Source: DATKEJ01 sp963768715 (lineage in GTDB: Bacteria > Bacteroidota > Rhodothermia > Rhodothermales > DATKEJ01). Taken from it: a stretch of DNA of 26,011 bases. Below the pieces are notes generated by a model, which did not search any database, had not been told where the DNA came from, and saw nothing but the letters and a program-made list of their open reading frames with translations. Position 1 is the first letter of the stretch. Every line of letters starts with the position of its first letter. Made by a program: the position numbers and the translations under genes. The stretch is taken from assembly GCA_963768715.1 (NCBI GenBank), contig CAVYJC010000001.1:1-26011 (forward strand), read 5' to 3'. Positions 7,434-16,117 of the stretch are shown here, piece by piece.

Positions 7434-8991
7434 ATGACGAGTAACCAGCTTTCGGATTGGCCATCGCTTCGCAACGCCCTTCCAAGTCCGATCTACCCCG
7501 CCGAGCCGGTATGGATAGACATGTACTGGAAGGCGTGGGAACTGGCCGCGGCAAACCTCCACCCCCCTTCCCCTGAGGCCGGTTTCCCTTCTCCGTTCGT
7601 CGACGCGGCCTTCAACGAGAACATCTTCCTGTGGGATACGGCTTTCATCACGATGTTCTGCAATCTCGCAGCCCCGCTCCTACCAGGCGTTGAATCACTC
7701 GACAACTTCTACGCCAAGCAGCATGCATCCGGGGAGATCTGCCGCGAGATCGTGCGGGCTACCGGACGCGACCTTCCCGAATGGACGAACACGGAGAATC
7801 AATCCCTCTTCTCCCGGATCGGATGGTCCGGTACGTGGGATGACCGCCCAGAGCATCCGATTCCCATCCAGTATCGTGGCCGCGAGGCGCCTTCCGTCAA
7901 TCCGAGCCTGACGCTCGACGGATTGAATCATCCTATCCTGGCCTGGGCCGAAATGGAGTCGTTTCGACAAACGGGAAACCGGGACCGGCTGGACCGCGTG
8001 TTCGAGCCGCTGACACGCTACTTCGGAGCACTCGACACGTACCTGCGGCAGGGAAACGGCCTCTACATGACGGACTGGGCCAGCATGGACAATTCTCCCC
8101 GCAATCCGTTTCTCTCGGGCGGCGGAACCGGCGTCGACATTTCGGCAGAGATGGTCGCTGTTTGCACGAAATCTGGCCGAGATCGCCCGTGAGACGGGAC
8201 GCGACGACATGGTCGCCTGGTTCGAAGAGAAGGCCGGGATCATTTCCGACCGGATCAACGAGCTGATGTGGGATGAGGCTGAGGGATTCTACTTCGATCT
8301 GACCGCGGACGGAAAGCGTACGCCCATCAAGACGATTGCCGGATTCTGGCCACTGGTAGCAGGCGTGGCCTCCAAGACCCAAGCGGCACGATTGGTAGAG
8401 GAACTGTTGAATCCCGACACGTTTGGACGGACCTGCGGCATTCCGTCACTCGCGGCCAACGAGGAAGACTATGATCCGAGCGGCGGCTACTGGCGCGGAG
8501 CCGTATGGGCGCCAACGACGACCATGGTGATCCGGGGCCTTGAGCGCTATGGATACCACGACCTGGCATCTACCCTCGCGATCCGGCACCTGGAAACCAT
8601 TTCCACGGTTTTTCTGGACACTGGAACGATCTGGGAGAATTACGCAGCCGACAATCCGGTACCGGGAAGACCGGCGCGTCCGGATTTCGTCGGATGGAGC
8701 GGGATGGGTCCCATCCGCTACCTGCTGGAATACGCGATCGGACTCAAAGCCGACGCACCGGCCAATACCCTGACCTGGGTCCTTAAGCCGGGGTTCGAAC
8801 ACGGCTGTGAGCGGTATCGCTTCGGCGGACATGTCACCTCGCTTGTCGCAACCCCGGACGGTTCCGGAAGCTTCAACCTGGAAGTGGAATCCGACGGCCC
8901 GTATGTACTGAACGTTGCCGTCCTCGATGAGACACGCCGGTTCAATATCCGAGCCGGCAATCAGAAGATCGCCCTGCAGCACCCGGTTTGA
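7434..8991 (+). pseudogene. MGH1-like glycoside hydrolase, single-base frameshift
   Basis: Two plus-strand frames join into one alpha/alpha-toroid glycosidase of about 518 residues. The first runs from MTSNQLSDWPSLRNALPS through FNENIFLWDTAF, TENQSLFSRIGWSGTW, LYMTDWASMDNSPRN and GGGTGVDISAEMV. It then breaks at about 8157, where one extra base turns the expected LFARNLAEIARETG into another frame. The second frame continues through DEAEGFYFDL, GGYWRGAVWAPTTTMVIRGL, GTIWENYAADN and FVGWSGMGPIRYLLEYAIG. These motifs are those of MGH1-like and trehalase-like hydrolases acting on short sugars. The substrate is not deducible. There is no signal peptide, so it is probably cytoplasmic. The gene converges with the response regulator. 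Every family landmark survives, so a sequencing error is as likely as decay. Confidence 0.82.
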
Positions 8992-9040
8992 ACGGACGGC
9001 AGAAGCGTTCTTGGCGACTTTTCGTGAGAAGAATCGACGT

Positions 9041-9076
9041 CAGACATCAGAATTCAGACGGCAGAATTTGATTGAG
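9041..9076 (+). repeat. Dispersed 'CAGACATCAGA' repeat, copy 1
   Basis: A short tract beginning CAGACATCAGA and ending TTTGATTGAG lies between two convergent genes. A similar tract occurs at 21173-21215 with the same start and end. It is a short, repetitive intergenic motif of unknown function. Confidence 0.5.
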
Positions 9077-9088
9077 GACTGACGTGAG

Positions 9089-9718
9089 CTAGACCAGCCT
9101 CTCCCGAACCGCCTTAGCAATGGCTCCACTCCTCGAATGGACCTGCAGTTTGGAGTAGATATGCCGGATGTGCATGTCGATGGTGTGGAAGCTCAAGAAG
9201 ATCTTCTCCGCGATCTGGCGTTTCGTGAGTCCATCGACGAGCTGTTGGAGGATCTCGAATTCGCGCGTCGTCAATCCGTAGTTACCCCGTTTCGGGACCG
9301 CCAGCGCGCTGAACATCTCCAGGACCTTGCCTGCAATGACTGGATTGATGTGCGCGCCCCCGTCCCGTGTCGACCGAACCGCCGATACGATCCGAGCCGG
9401 CGTCGATGGCTTGAGCAGGTATCCTGACGCACCCGCGCAGATGGCGTCAAAGATCTTCTCGTTGTCCTCGTGCACCGAAAGAACGATGATCTGCGTCTCT
9501 GGAGAACGAACCTTGACATGGCGGGCGCCCTCTATTCCACTCATGCCAGGCAGGCTGATATCCATGAGCATGACGTCCGGCCCGTATTCGGCATCGAGCG
9601 CCAACAGGGCCTCCTCGCAACGATCAAAGGAGTGCTCGCAATGCACATCCGGTTCTTGATTCAGGATTTCTTGCACGGTGTCGCGGAAGACGTCATCGTC
9701 TTCGATAATCCAAACCAT
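9089..9718 (-). CDS. NarL/FixJ-type response regulator
   Basis: This 209-residue protein has an N-terminal receiver domain. The acidic pocket is IIEDDD (D7, D8), the phosphoacceptor is D53 in VMLMDISLPGMSG, S81 is the conserved hydroxyl residue and K103 lies in GYLLKPS. A LuxR-type helix-turn-helix follows (LTTREFEILQQLVDGLTKRQIAEKIFLSFHTIDMHIRHIYSKL, residues about 143-190). The ATG at 9718 gives a clean receiver start; a longer frame back to 9832 adds low-complexity sequence. It lies 121 bases downstream of the sensor kinase on the same strand, so the two form a two-component operon. Phosphorylated dimers of this class bind DNA at promoters; the target is unknown. Confidence 0.92.
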   Translation of the reverse strand: MVWIIEDDDVFRDTVQEILNQEPDVHCEHSFDRCEEALLALDAEYGPDVMLMDISLPGMSGIEGARHVKVRSPETQIIVLSVHEDNEKIFDAICAGASGYLLKPSTPARIVSAVRSTRDGGAHINPVIAGKVLEMFSALAVPKRGNYGLTTREFEILQQLVDGLTKRQIAEKIFLSFHTIDMHIRHIYSKLQVHSRSGAIAKAVRERLV

Positions 9719-9839
9719 GATGGGACGGCTATCGTTCACGGCGGCAGCGTGGGTGGTTTCTGCGGTTCTTTGCGGTGTGACCGTGCGATGTGGCTCCGGA
9801 CAGGGTACGAACGCAGGCGGTGCACTCGCCACTACGTGT

Positions 9840-12810
9840 TTACGTTATTCGAACTTCGACTGTCAAACGGGTCCCGGCGCCGGGAGTTGACGAGACCTGT
9901 ACTGAGCCTCCCACCATCTCGACCCGGCGCTCGATGTTTCGCAATCCGTAGCCGGATGTGGTTTGCGCCTGATCGAATCCCCTGCCATTGTCCGCTACTC
10001 GCATCGTCAACACGCCTCCTCGTCGCTCCAGTCTGATGGCGACGACGGATGCCCCCGAGTGACGGGCAATATTGTGGAGCGCCTCCTTGAACACGAGGTA
10101 CAGGTGCCGCCGTTTTGCAAGGTCCAGGTTGGCAAAAGGAGTTTTCCCTTCCAGTTCGAACGACCAGTCGATGCCGTTCAGCAGTTCATCCGCGGTTTCC
10201 CGCATTCGGGATACGAGTCCACCCGGATGTTCGTTGTCCGGATGAACAAACCATACGATATCGCGCAGCGAATCGATGACCTCGCGCGTGCCTCGGCCGA
10301 TGCGGCCCAGATGAGCAGACTGCCGGGAGGTGAGATTTTCTCCTCCTCCCACCATGTCACTTATGAGTGCGAGACCGGATAGCCGACTCCCAATGTCGTC
10401 GTGCAGGTCGCGAGCGATCCGAAGTCGCATGCGTTCCATACGCAGAAGCTGCACGACACGAACCCGGTATCCAGCAAAAAGAAGCGCCGCGAGCAGCAGG
10501 AGCGCACCCAGACGGAACCACAAGGTCTCCCACCAGTGTGGAAGCAGTCGGATCTCGAGTTTCCGGCCGACATCGTTCCATACGCCGTCTTCATTCGACC
10601 CGATTACATGAAACACATAGGTGCCCGGGTCGAGATTCGTGTATTCCGCTCGGCGTCGGAATCCTGCCTCAACCCATGCGTCGTCGAATCCCACCAGCCG
10701 ATAGCGGTACCGATTCTTTAGGGGACTCGTAAACGCCAAGGCCGCATACTCGATGGAGAATGCAATCGCGGAAGATTGAATCGCGATTTGGCGATCACGC
10801 CCGATGTTCACTTCATGCGTGCCCTCTTCATCAAATAGTTCCAGACGTGTGATCACGATGGGGGGCTGATTTGGATTCGGCACGATGCGTTCCGGATCGA
10901 ATGACGTGATTCCATCAAGCCCCCCGAAATAGAACTGCCCGCCTGGTCCGATCGACGCGGCTCGACGGTTGAACTCGACATTGGCAACGCCGTCCTGCAC
11001 GTCGAAGTGTCGAAATACTCCCGATTGTTTGTCGAGCGATATAAGTCCCCGGCTCGTCCCCAGCCAAAGCCTTCCTCTCTCATCCTCAAGAATGGAATAC
11101 ACCACGCTTCCCGTAAACTCGAGGTTGTCGTAATAGCTATGCACGTCCTTCGAGCCCGGGTCGTATCGAAGCAAACCGCGTCGCGTGCCCAGCCAGTACG
11201 TGCCTTCATCGTCGCAATGAATAGCCCAGACATGCGCAGCAACCAGGCTGTCAGGGATATAGACGATCGGGTTGTAACCGTTCGGGTCGGAAGTGTCAAA
11301 GCATTGCAAGTCACGTTGTCCGAGGCAAAGATTTCCCGCCCGGTCAAAAGCCAGGGCGTTGATGGCTGACGCCTCATTTCCAGGCGCCGGGCGCACCTGA
11401 AGCAGGTCAGTCCCGCCGTGTGCGATCCTAAACAGCCCGCCAGGGCCGGAAACCCACACGACTCCAGCCGGATCGCTTGTCACGACGTGGGCCGGCACGT
11501 CAATCCGCTCGCACGTGCCACGTTGGCGGTCGAATAGACACAGACCGGTATGCGTACCGATCCATAGTCGACCAAGCGCATCCTCATGGATGGCCCAGAC
11601 GAGATCGTCGGCCGGCGATGATGGATCGCCTGCTCGCGAGCGATACGAGGTCAGGCGGGTCCGCCCTCGATCGAGGCGAATCAGTCCCTCCCCGAGAGAC
11701 CCGACCCACAAGGTTCCGTCGCGATCTTCATGCAGAGACATTACCGTATGCGCGCCGCGGCGAGATGGGAGCCCGGAACCGGGCCCGATGTGGCCGAACT
11801 CCTTTGTCTGCGGGTCGTGCACGTACAAGCCGCTGAGGGTTCCAACCCAGGTCGCACCTGCACGATCGCGGAGCAGAGCCGTGATGTTGTTGCTCAGCCA
11901 AGCGTCAGGGTCTGGATCGACGAACTGCGTAAGCACCTCGCCCGTCACCCGGTCGAGTCGGTAGAGGCCGGAGGTCGTCCCCATCCAAAGGATCCGATGA
12001 TCATCCTCGAAGGAAGCCTGAACGACCCCGTCAAATCCGTCGGGTAGTCCATTGATAACGCCTCCCATGTCGCCGGGAATACTGAGGACAAGCTCGCCGT
12101 CGCGACCACTGATCTGGAGGATGTACCCATCCGTGAGCCTGCGCGGCGCCGCAACACGTCCTTCCGCCCGCTCCCACACGTCACTTCCCCTCCGCAACTG
12201 CAAGACGGTCACCGACGAAGAATCTGGAGCCTCCTCCTCAACCACAGGCACGCGAATCGTTCCATGCCCGTCGGTATGGAGTCGAGCAATGCGGCCGGCA
12301 GTCGGAAATTGGGGGATCGACGCGAACGAGTTCCCGTGATTCCTTCGTAGCTCTTAAAAGATAACTCCCTGCATTGGCCCAGGCGCCACCGAGCGAATCA
12401 ACCGTCAGACTGTAAATGTAGGTGGGATGCCCAGCGTCGTAGCGCACGAAGGTGCCTGTCTCCCGATCCAGGCGATTGAGTCCCCGCCGGGTGCCCACCC
12501 ACAGATCACCGGATGGGTCTTCCACGAGGCATGTGATTCCGTTGTCCCATAGTGAAGCCGTATCTCCGATAACGCTGCGATAAACCACGAAGTCGACGCC
12601 ATCGTAGCGATTAAGACCATCCTCCGTCGCGATCCAAATGAACCCGAGGCGGTCCTGCAGCAACCTGTATACCGAATTGTGGGACAGACCATTCCGGTTG
12701 TCAATCCGGCGGAATGCCAGGTTGGCCATGTTGGCAGCCCCGTCGGATTGGGCGAAACCGACCCAAGGAGTTGCAGTGAAGGCTAGAAGGAAGAGAAAGT
12801 GACGTAGCAC
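9840..12810 (-). pseudogene. Two-component regulator-propeller sensor histidine kinase, frameshifted
   Basis: The product of about 990 residues is split into two frames. The N-terminal part has a signal peptide (LRHFLFLLAFTATPWVGFAQ) and repeated propeller units such as LGFIWIATEDGLNRYDG, GDLWVGTRRGLNRLD, RLWIGTHTGLCLFD and RLWLGTSRGLISLD. These are followed by a YYY-type domain (YRYRLVGFDDAWVEA...YTNLDPGTYVF) and one membrane helix (LGALLLLAALLFAGYRV). The cytoplasmic kinase is of the HisKA_3 type, with phosphoacceptor H in ARDLHDDIGSRLSGL. Its ATPase motifs are FKEALHNIARHS, VADNGRGFD and GYGLRNIERR. The frames join at a run of five G (12311-12315); four would restore VDPQFPTAGRIARLHTDG. 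The start is uncertain: GTG 12810 gives the best signal peptide, GTG 12849 and ATG 12915 are longer, and 12915 would overlap the divergent gene. The next gene is its response regulator. Confidence 0.88.
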
Positions 12811-12904
12811 CCAAAAAAGTACGCAAACGCGTAATGGCGGAGCAAACACACGTTCGCTAGTCTTTTTTTGTGTTCCACCTGGAAGTCCACCCGAGGTCTC
12901 TGCA

Positions 12905-15115
12905 ATGAATACCATTCTCAGGATCGCCTGCCTTTCGCTCCTTCTCCCTGCGCTGGCTACTGCTCAGGTCTCCAAGTCTGCGATGGGAGATGACATGGTG
13001 ACATATCTGAAAGGTGGATCGGATGAAAGTGTCGCCTTGGCGGTCTCAGCACGCTGCAAGGGCGGACCCACGTATGCTACCCTGAACCCCGCCGACGGGA
13101 GCATGAAAGTGTGGACTGTCGACATCAAGGACGCGCAAATTCTTAGTGAGAGAAAGGTTTCGAGCAGCGGAGGCATGTTTCCAAACGGATTGGTGTACGA
13201 TGCCTTCAGCAATACAGTACGGGGCTTTGGAACGACAACTACAGAGATCACTTCACCGGTAAACGTTGCGGGCGCTCCCGACGGATCCGATGTGTGGGCG
13301 TGGGATTTTGACTGCGATGGAGAGCTGGAGCGAATCGATATTCTCAAGATGCCTGGAGACCAACGATATCCGAAGGTGCTCCCCCTCTCCCAATCGGATG
13401 CCATTTTGACCTATTCCAACATCACCGAAGATGGAGACACCGATGCCACAATCGCGCACCTGAATCTCGAAACGTATGAGGTTACTGGTGCAGTTACCTT
13501 TCCAGAGCCGGGAGGCCAAAGGATTACACACCTGGCGCAGGGTCAGATCGATGGCTCACCAGTCCTCCTTACCGCAGAGGAAATCGATAACGTTCTTGGC
13601 GGAATCGGCACGGACGTGCGTTTCAGCCTGCTCAGCGAATCGTTCGAAAAAATGGATGAAACGGTGGTGACTGGAGAAAAATTCGAACGCGCATTTAATC
13701 TAACCGTAGTGGACAATCGGTTCTTTTGGGGCGTGAGCGTTCAGGGCCCGGTTCTGGTGAACGGTGCGAGCCCTTCCGGAATGTTCGGAGACGGTAGCAA
13801 TGACGTCGTCCTGGGCCGAGGCGGATTCGATATCAACGGTTTTGACCCATTGCAGGCGGCCTATGAGCCTGAATCCGAGCGCCAGTCTGGTTTATCTGGA
13901 CAAACATTCCCGGACGGCACGACGTTGCTGAGCATGGCAGAAGGAGGGGGCACCGTAACGAAGATCTACGATTTCAAGTTCAATGAGATCGGAGAGATCG
14001 TGAACCCGGACGAGGTTTCGGTTAGTGGCATTGACGTCTTCAACGGACATTATCATATCCTGGCCACCGCGGTCCCCGGGAAGTTCACAACCGCGAATGC
14101 GCTGTATCCAGAAAGTTCTGCGTTTGGAGCCTCGCCTTACTACATGACCGGTCAGCTCCCGGAGGCAGGCGAAATCACAATCAATGTGAGTTCGGATCCT
14201 GTTGAAGCGACCATCGACGTGCCGTCAATCCTCGGTTACGTGCCACCATTTACTGAGCCGGTGGCCAGTGAAGAATCATCTGGTTTGACGCCGGTTCCAT
14301 CCGGCGCGCCTATTACCCTCACTCTTAACGGCGCCGATCCATTTGGTCCGATTGATCTCGAACCAAACGACCTTCATGTGACGGTTGTCTTCGATGGTGA
14401 GCCACAGCAATTCCTAGTTACGCCGGACCTGATTCCGTACGAATGTTTTGGAACTTGTGAAACAAACTTGGGACTCTATTTCAATGCGTCGAGTATTCTA
14501 CTCAACCTCAGCGATTCGACTCGTCAGAACATGCAAACCGTCCAACCGGGCCAAACTGCGGTTCGGGATGCGACTACGCCGACGATTGTTAGTGACGATG
14601 GTATTCCAAGTCCAACTGAGGTCGAGATTCAGGCTATGGAGGTTTACCAGAACGCGACTGATTTCGACGTCCAAAACGCGCATAGGTGCGCCGCCTTTCT
14701 TGTCGTGATGACTGATGCGGGTCTCGGCAAATCCAAGAGTGGGATTAGAAAATTGTGGCTGTTCGATATCGACGGCAATCTGTTGGAAGTTTTTGATATC
14801 TCCACCCTGGCGGCCGAAACCGACGTCGAGCTGCCTTCGGCGTTCGCATTGCATGGCAATTATCCAAATCCCTTCAATCCGTCCACGACGATACGCTACG
14901 ACCTCTCAGAACGCTCATCGGTGACATTGACCGTGCATGACCTGATGGGCAGGCGTGTCGCGACCGTCGTGAACACAACGCAGCCGGCTGGAAGCTACAC
15001 CGTTGCCTGGGATGGTCGCGACGCGACAGGCCGTCCTGCGGCGAGCGGGATGTACCTGGCGCGATTGACGGCCGATGGGTTCACCGACGCCAAGTCGATG
15101 GTGTTGGCGAAGTGA
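12905..15115 (+). CDS. Secreted protein with T9SS type A sorting domain
   Basis: This 736-residue protein opens with a clear signal peptide (MNTILRIACLSLLLPALATA, cleavage probably before Q21). The long middle is beta-rich with no family I recognise; segments such as DVWAWDFDCDGELERIDILK suggest an extracellular repeat or propeller-like fold. The last 90 residues are a type IX sorting domain: LHGNYPNPFNPSTTIRYDL, then LTVHDLMGRRVATVV, WDGRDATGRPAASGMYLARL and a short basic end. Such tails direct export across the outer membrane and surface attachment. The gene is divergent from the sensor kinase, with under 100 bases between probable starts, so the kinase system could regulate it; that link is only positional. 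Confidence 0.88.
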   Translation: MNTILRIACLSLLLPALATAQVSKSAMGDDMVTYLKGGSDESVALAVSARCKGGPTYATLNPADGSMKVWTVDIKDAQILSERKVSSSGGMFPNGLVYDAFSNTVRGFGTTTTEITSPVNVAGAPDGSDVWAWDFDCDGELERIDILKMPGDQRYPKVLPLSQSDAILTYSNITEDGDTDATIAHLNLETYEVTGAVTFPEPGGQRITHLAQGQIDGSPVLLTAEEIDNVLGGIGTDVRFSLLSESFEKMDETVVTGEKFERAFNLTVVDNRFFWGVSVQGPVLVNGASPSGMFGDGSNDVVLGRGGFDINGFDPLQAAYEPESERQSGLSGQTFPDGTTLLSMAEGGGTVTKIYDFKFNEIGEIVNPDEVSVSGIDVFNGHYHILATAVPGKFTTANALYPESSAFGASPYYMTGQLPEAGEITINVSSDPVEATIDVPSILGYVPPFTEPVASEESSGLTPVPSGAPITLTLNGADPFGPIDLEPNDLHVTVVFDGEPQQFLVTPDLIPYECFGTCETNLGLYFNASSILLNLSDSTRQNMQTVQPGQTAVRDATTPTIVSDDGIPSPTEVEIQAMEVYQNATDFDVQNAHRCAAFLVVMTDAGLGKSKSGIRKLWLFDIDGNLLEVFDISTLAAETDVELPSAFALHGNYPNPFNPSTTIRYDLSERSSVTLTVHDLMGRRVATVVNTTQPAGSYTVAWDGRDATGRPAASGMYLARLTADGFTDAKSMVLAK

Positions 15116-15205
15116 CATGCCAGATCCCGACCTCTCGACTCCTCTCGGGGCAAACTGTCGGGAGACGGCGAGTCCGAACCGCGCCGGCGAGCACAGGATC
15201 CCCAC

Positions 15206-15586
15206 CTAGAACATCTCCAGCCCAAAATGCTCCTCGATCAACCGGAAATGCTCGTCCAGCGTGAAAAGCCGCAGTTCGTTTTGGACGGCGTGTTGCGCAA
15301 TGATGAGGTCCGGAATGCCGACTCTGTTGATCCCGTTTCGCAGACAGGCGACCTGCATCCGGATAAGGTCTTCCCAATCGATGGACATCGGATGCCTCGG
15401 CACCTCGTCCAGCAGCTTCACCAGAGCGTGCTTGCGGCGGAAACGAAGGGGCGGCACGATCTCTGACAGAATCAGGTGGTTGACGAACACCAAGTTCTCC
15501 TCGATCAGGAAATCGAGGTTGTCACTCTCACCGGTGTCACCTCGGAAATAGGCAATCCAAACCGAGCTGTCAACAAGGACGCTCAA
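15206..15586 (-). CDS. vapC: VapC-type PIN-domain toxin
   Basis: This 126-residue PIN-domain ribonuclease has the expected acidic residues: D6 in VLVDSSVWIAYF, E42 in LILSEI, D93 in GIPDLIIAQHA and D111 in LFTLDEHF. VapC toxins cleave tRNA or rRNA using magnesium held by these residues. The start is a TTG overlapping the antitoxin stop (TTGA), so translation is coupled to vapB. It converges with the T9SS gene at 15115. The 90 bases between contain only a weak hairpin. All active-site residues are present. Confidence 0.9.
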   Translation of the reverse strand: MSVLVDSSVWIAYFRGDTGESDNLDFLIEENLVFVNHLILSEIVPPLRFRRKHALVKLLDEVPRHPMSIDWEDLIRMQVACLRNGINRVGIPDLIIAQHAVQNELRLFTLDEHFRLIEEHFGLEMF

Positions 15587-15777
15587 GCCCGCTTCCTCAA
15601 GGTGTCCAGGTCGACGTCCAATTTGACCTTCCCTTTGTACCGCCTTAAGGCCTGAAGACGCCGCCGACGGATAAAGTCCTCGAGGGCTGCCGTTATGACC
15701 GCCGTCTTGGTTCGATGGGGCGACAACCGTATCGCCTCGGACAAAAGGTCTTCCGGAAGGTCAAGCGTGGTTCTCAT
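15583..15777 (-). CDS. vapB: VapB-type ribbon-helix-helix antitoxin
   Basis: The 64-residue antitoxin begins MRTTLDLPEDLLSEAIRLS with the beta strand and first helix of an Arc/MetJ-type DNA-binding domain, then TKTAVITAALEDFIRRRR as the second helix. The basic-acidic tail (KVKLDVDLDTLRKRA) would wrap around VapC. The ATG at 15777 fits the family start; a longer frame to 15939 has no family likeness. It overlaps vapC by four bases. TGCATA-type sites just upstream are candidate operators. Confidence 0.88.
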   Translation of the reverse strand: MRTTLDLPEDLLSEAIRLSPHRTKTAVITAALEDFIRRRRLQALRRYKGKVKLDVDLDTLRKRA

Positions 15778-15783
15778 GTAGGT

Positions 15784-15826
15784 GATGCATATGATTACTA
15801 CGACTAGTGCATACTTAATATGCATC
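15784..15826. promoter_or_regulatory. Inverted repeat upstream of vapBC, probable operator
   Basis: A perfect 9-bp inverted repeat, GATGCATAT (15784-15792) and ATATGCATC (15818-15826), is separated by 25 bases, with a third TGCATA core between the arms. It lies 7 to 49 bases upstream of the vapB ATG, where the antitoxin or the toxin-antitoxin complex normally binds to repress the operon. Confidence 0.5.
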
Positions 15827-15944
15827 CATCGAAGAACGGATCCCATCTCACTTGAAGAGAATTTGGTACCTACGTGAACGGATGCCGTCAATCCTGCGTT
15901 CGAATGGCGATAGCACGCGGCAGAATGACGCCGGGACACCCATG

Positions 15945-16010
15945 GATGTCATCGGGCACTTCAAAACCGGCCAGTGATGGGCACTTTAAAAGCGGCCAGC
16001 CAGTGACATC
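15945..16010. repeat. Insertion-sequence-end-like repeat block
   Basis: Two direct copies of a 21-bp unit, GGGCACTTYAAAASCGGCCAG (15954-15974 and 15979-15999, 19 of 21 matching), lie 25 bases apart. They are bounded by an inverted pair GATGTCA (15945-15951) and TGACATC (16004-16010). Terminal TGTCA with short tandem internal repeats is how IS21-type elements end. No transposase gene is nearby, so this would be a solo end or remnant. The remainder of 15827-16117 shows no gene. Confidence 0.4.
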
Positions 16011-16117
16011 AGTTTAGGAGTTTACGGTTTCGGTGATAAGGGGTTTCGGGTCGCTATGGCTGTCGCTTTTGACTTAGCATTTAGCAATCGGGCACCTGAT
16101 GGGTCCGAAGCATAGCC

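Noticed and set aside
8793..8812. GGTTCGAAC sequence resembling a tRNA T-loop
   Set aside because: It lies inside the glycoside hydrolase frame and no acceptor or anticodon arm can be formed around it.
15126..15162. Hairpin CCCGAC / GTCGGG between convergent genes
   Set aside because: The six-pair stem with a loop of about 25 bases and no T run is too weak to call a terminator.
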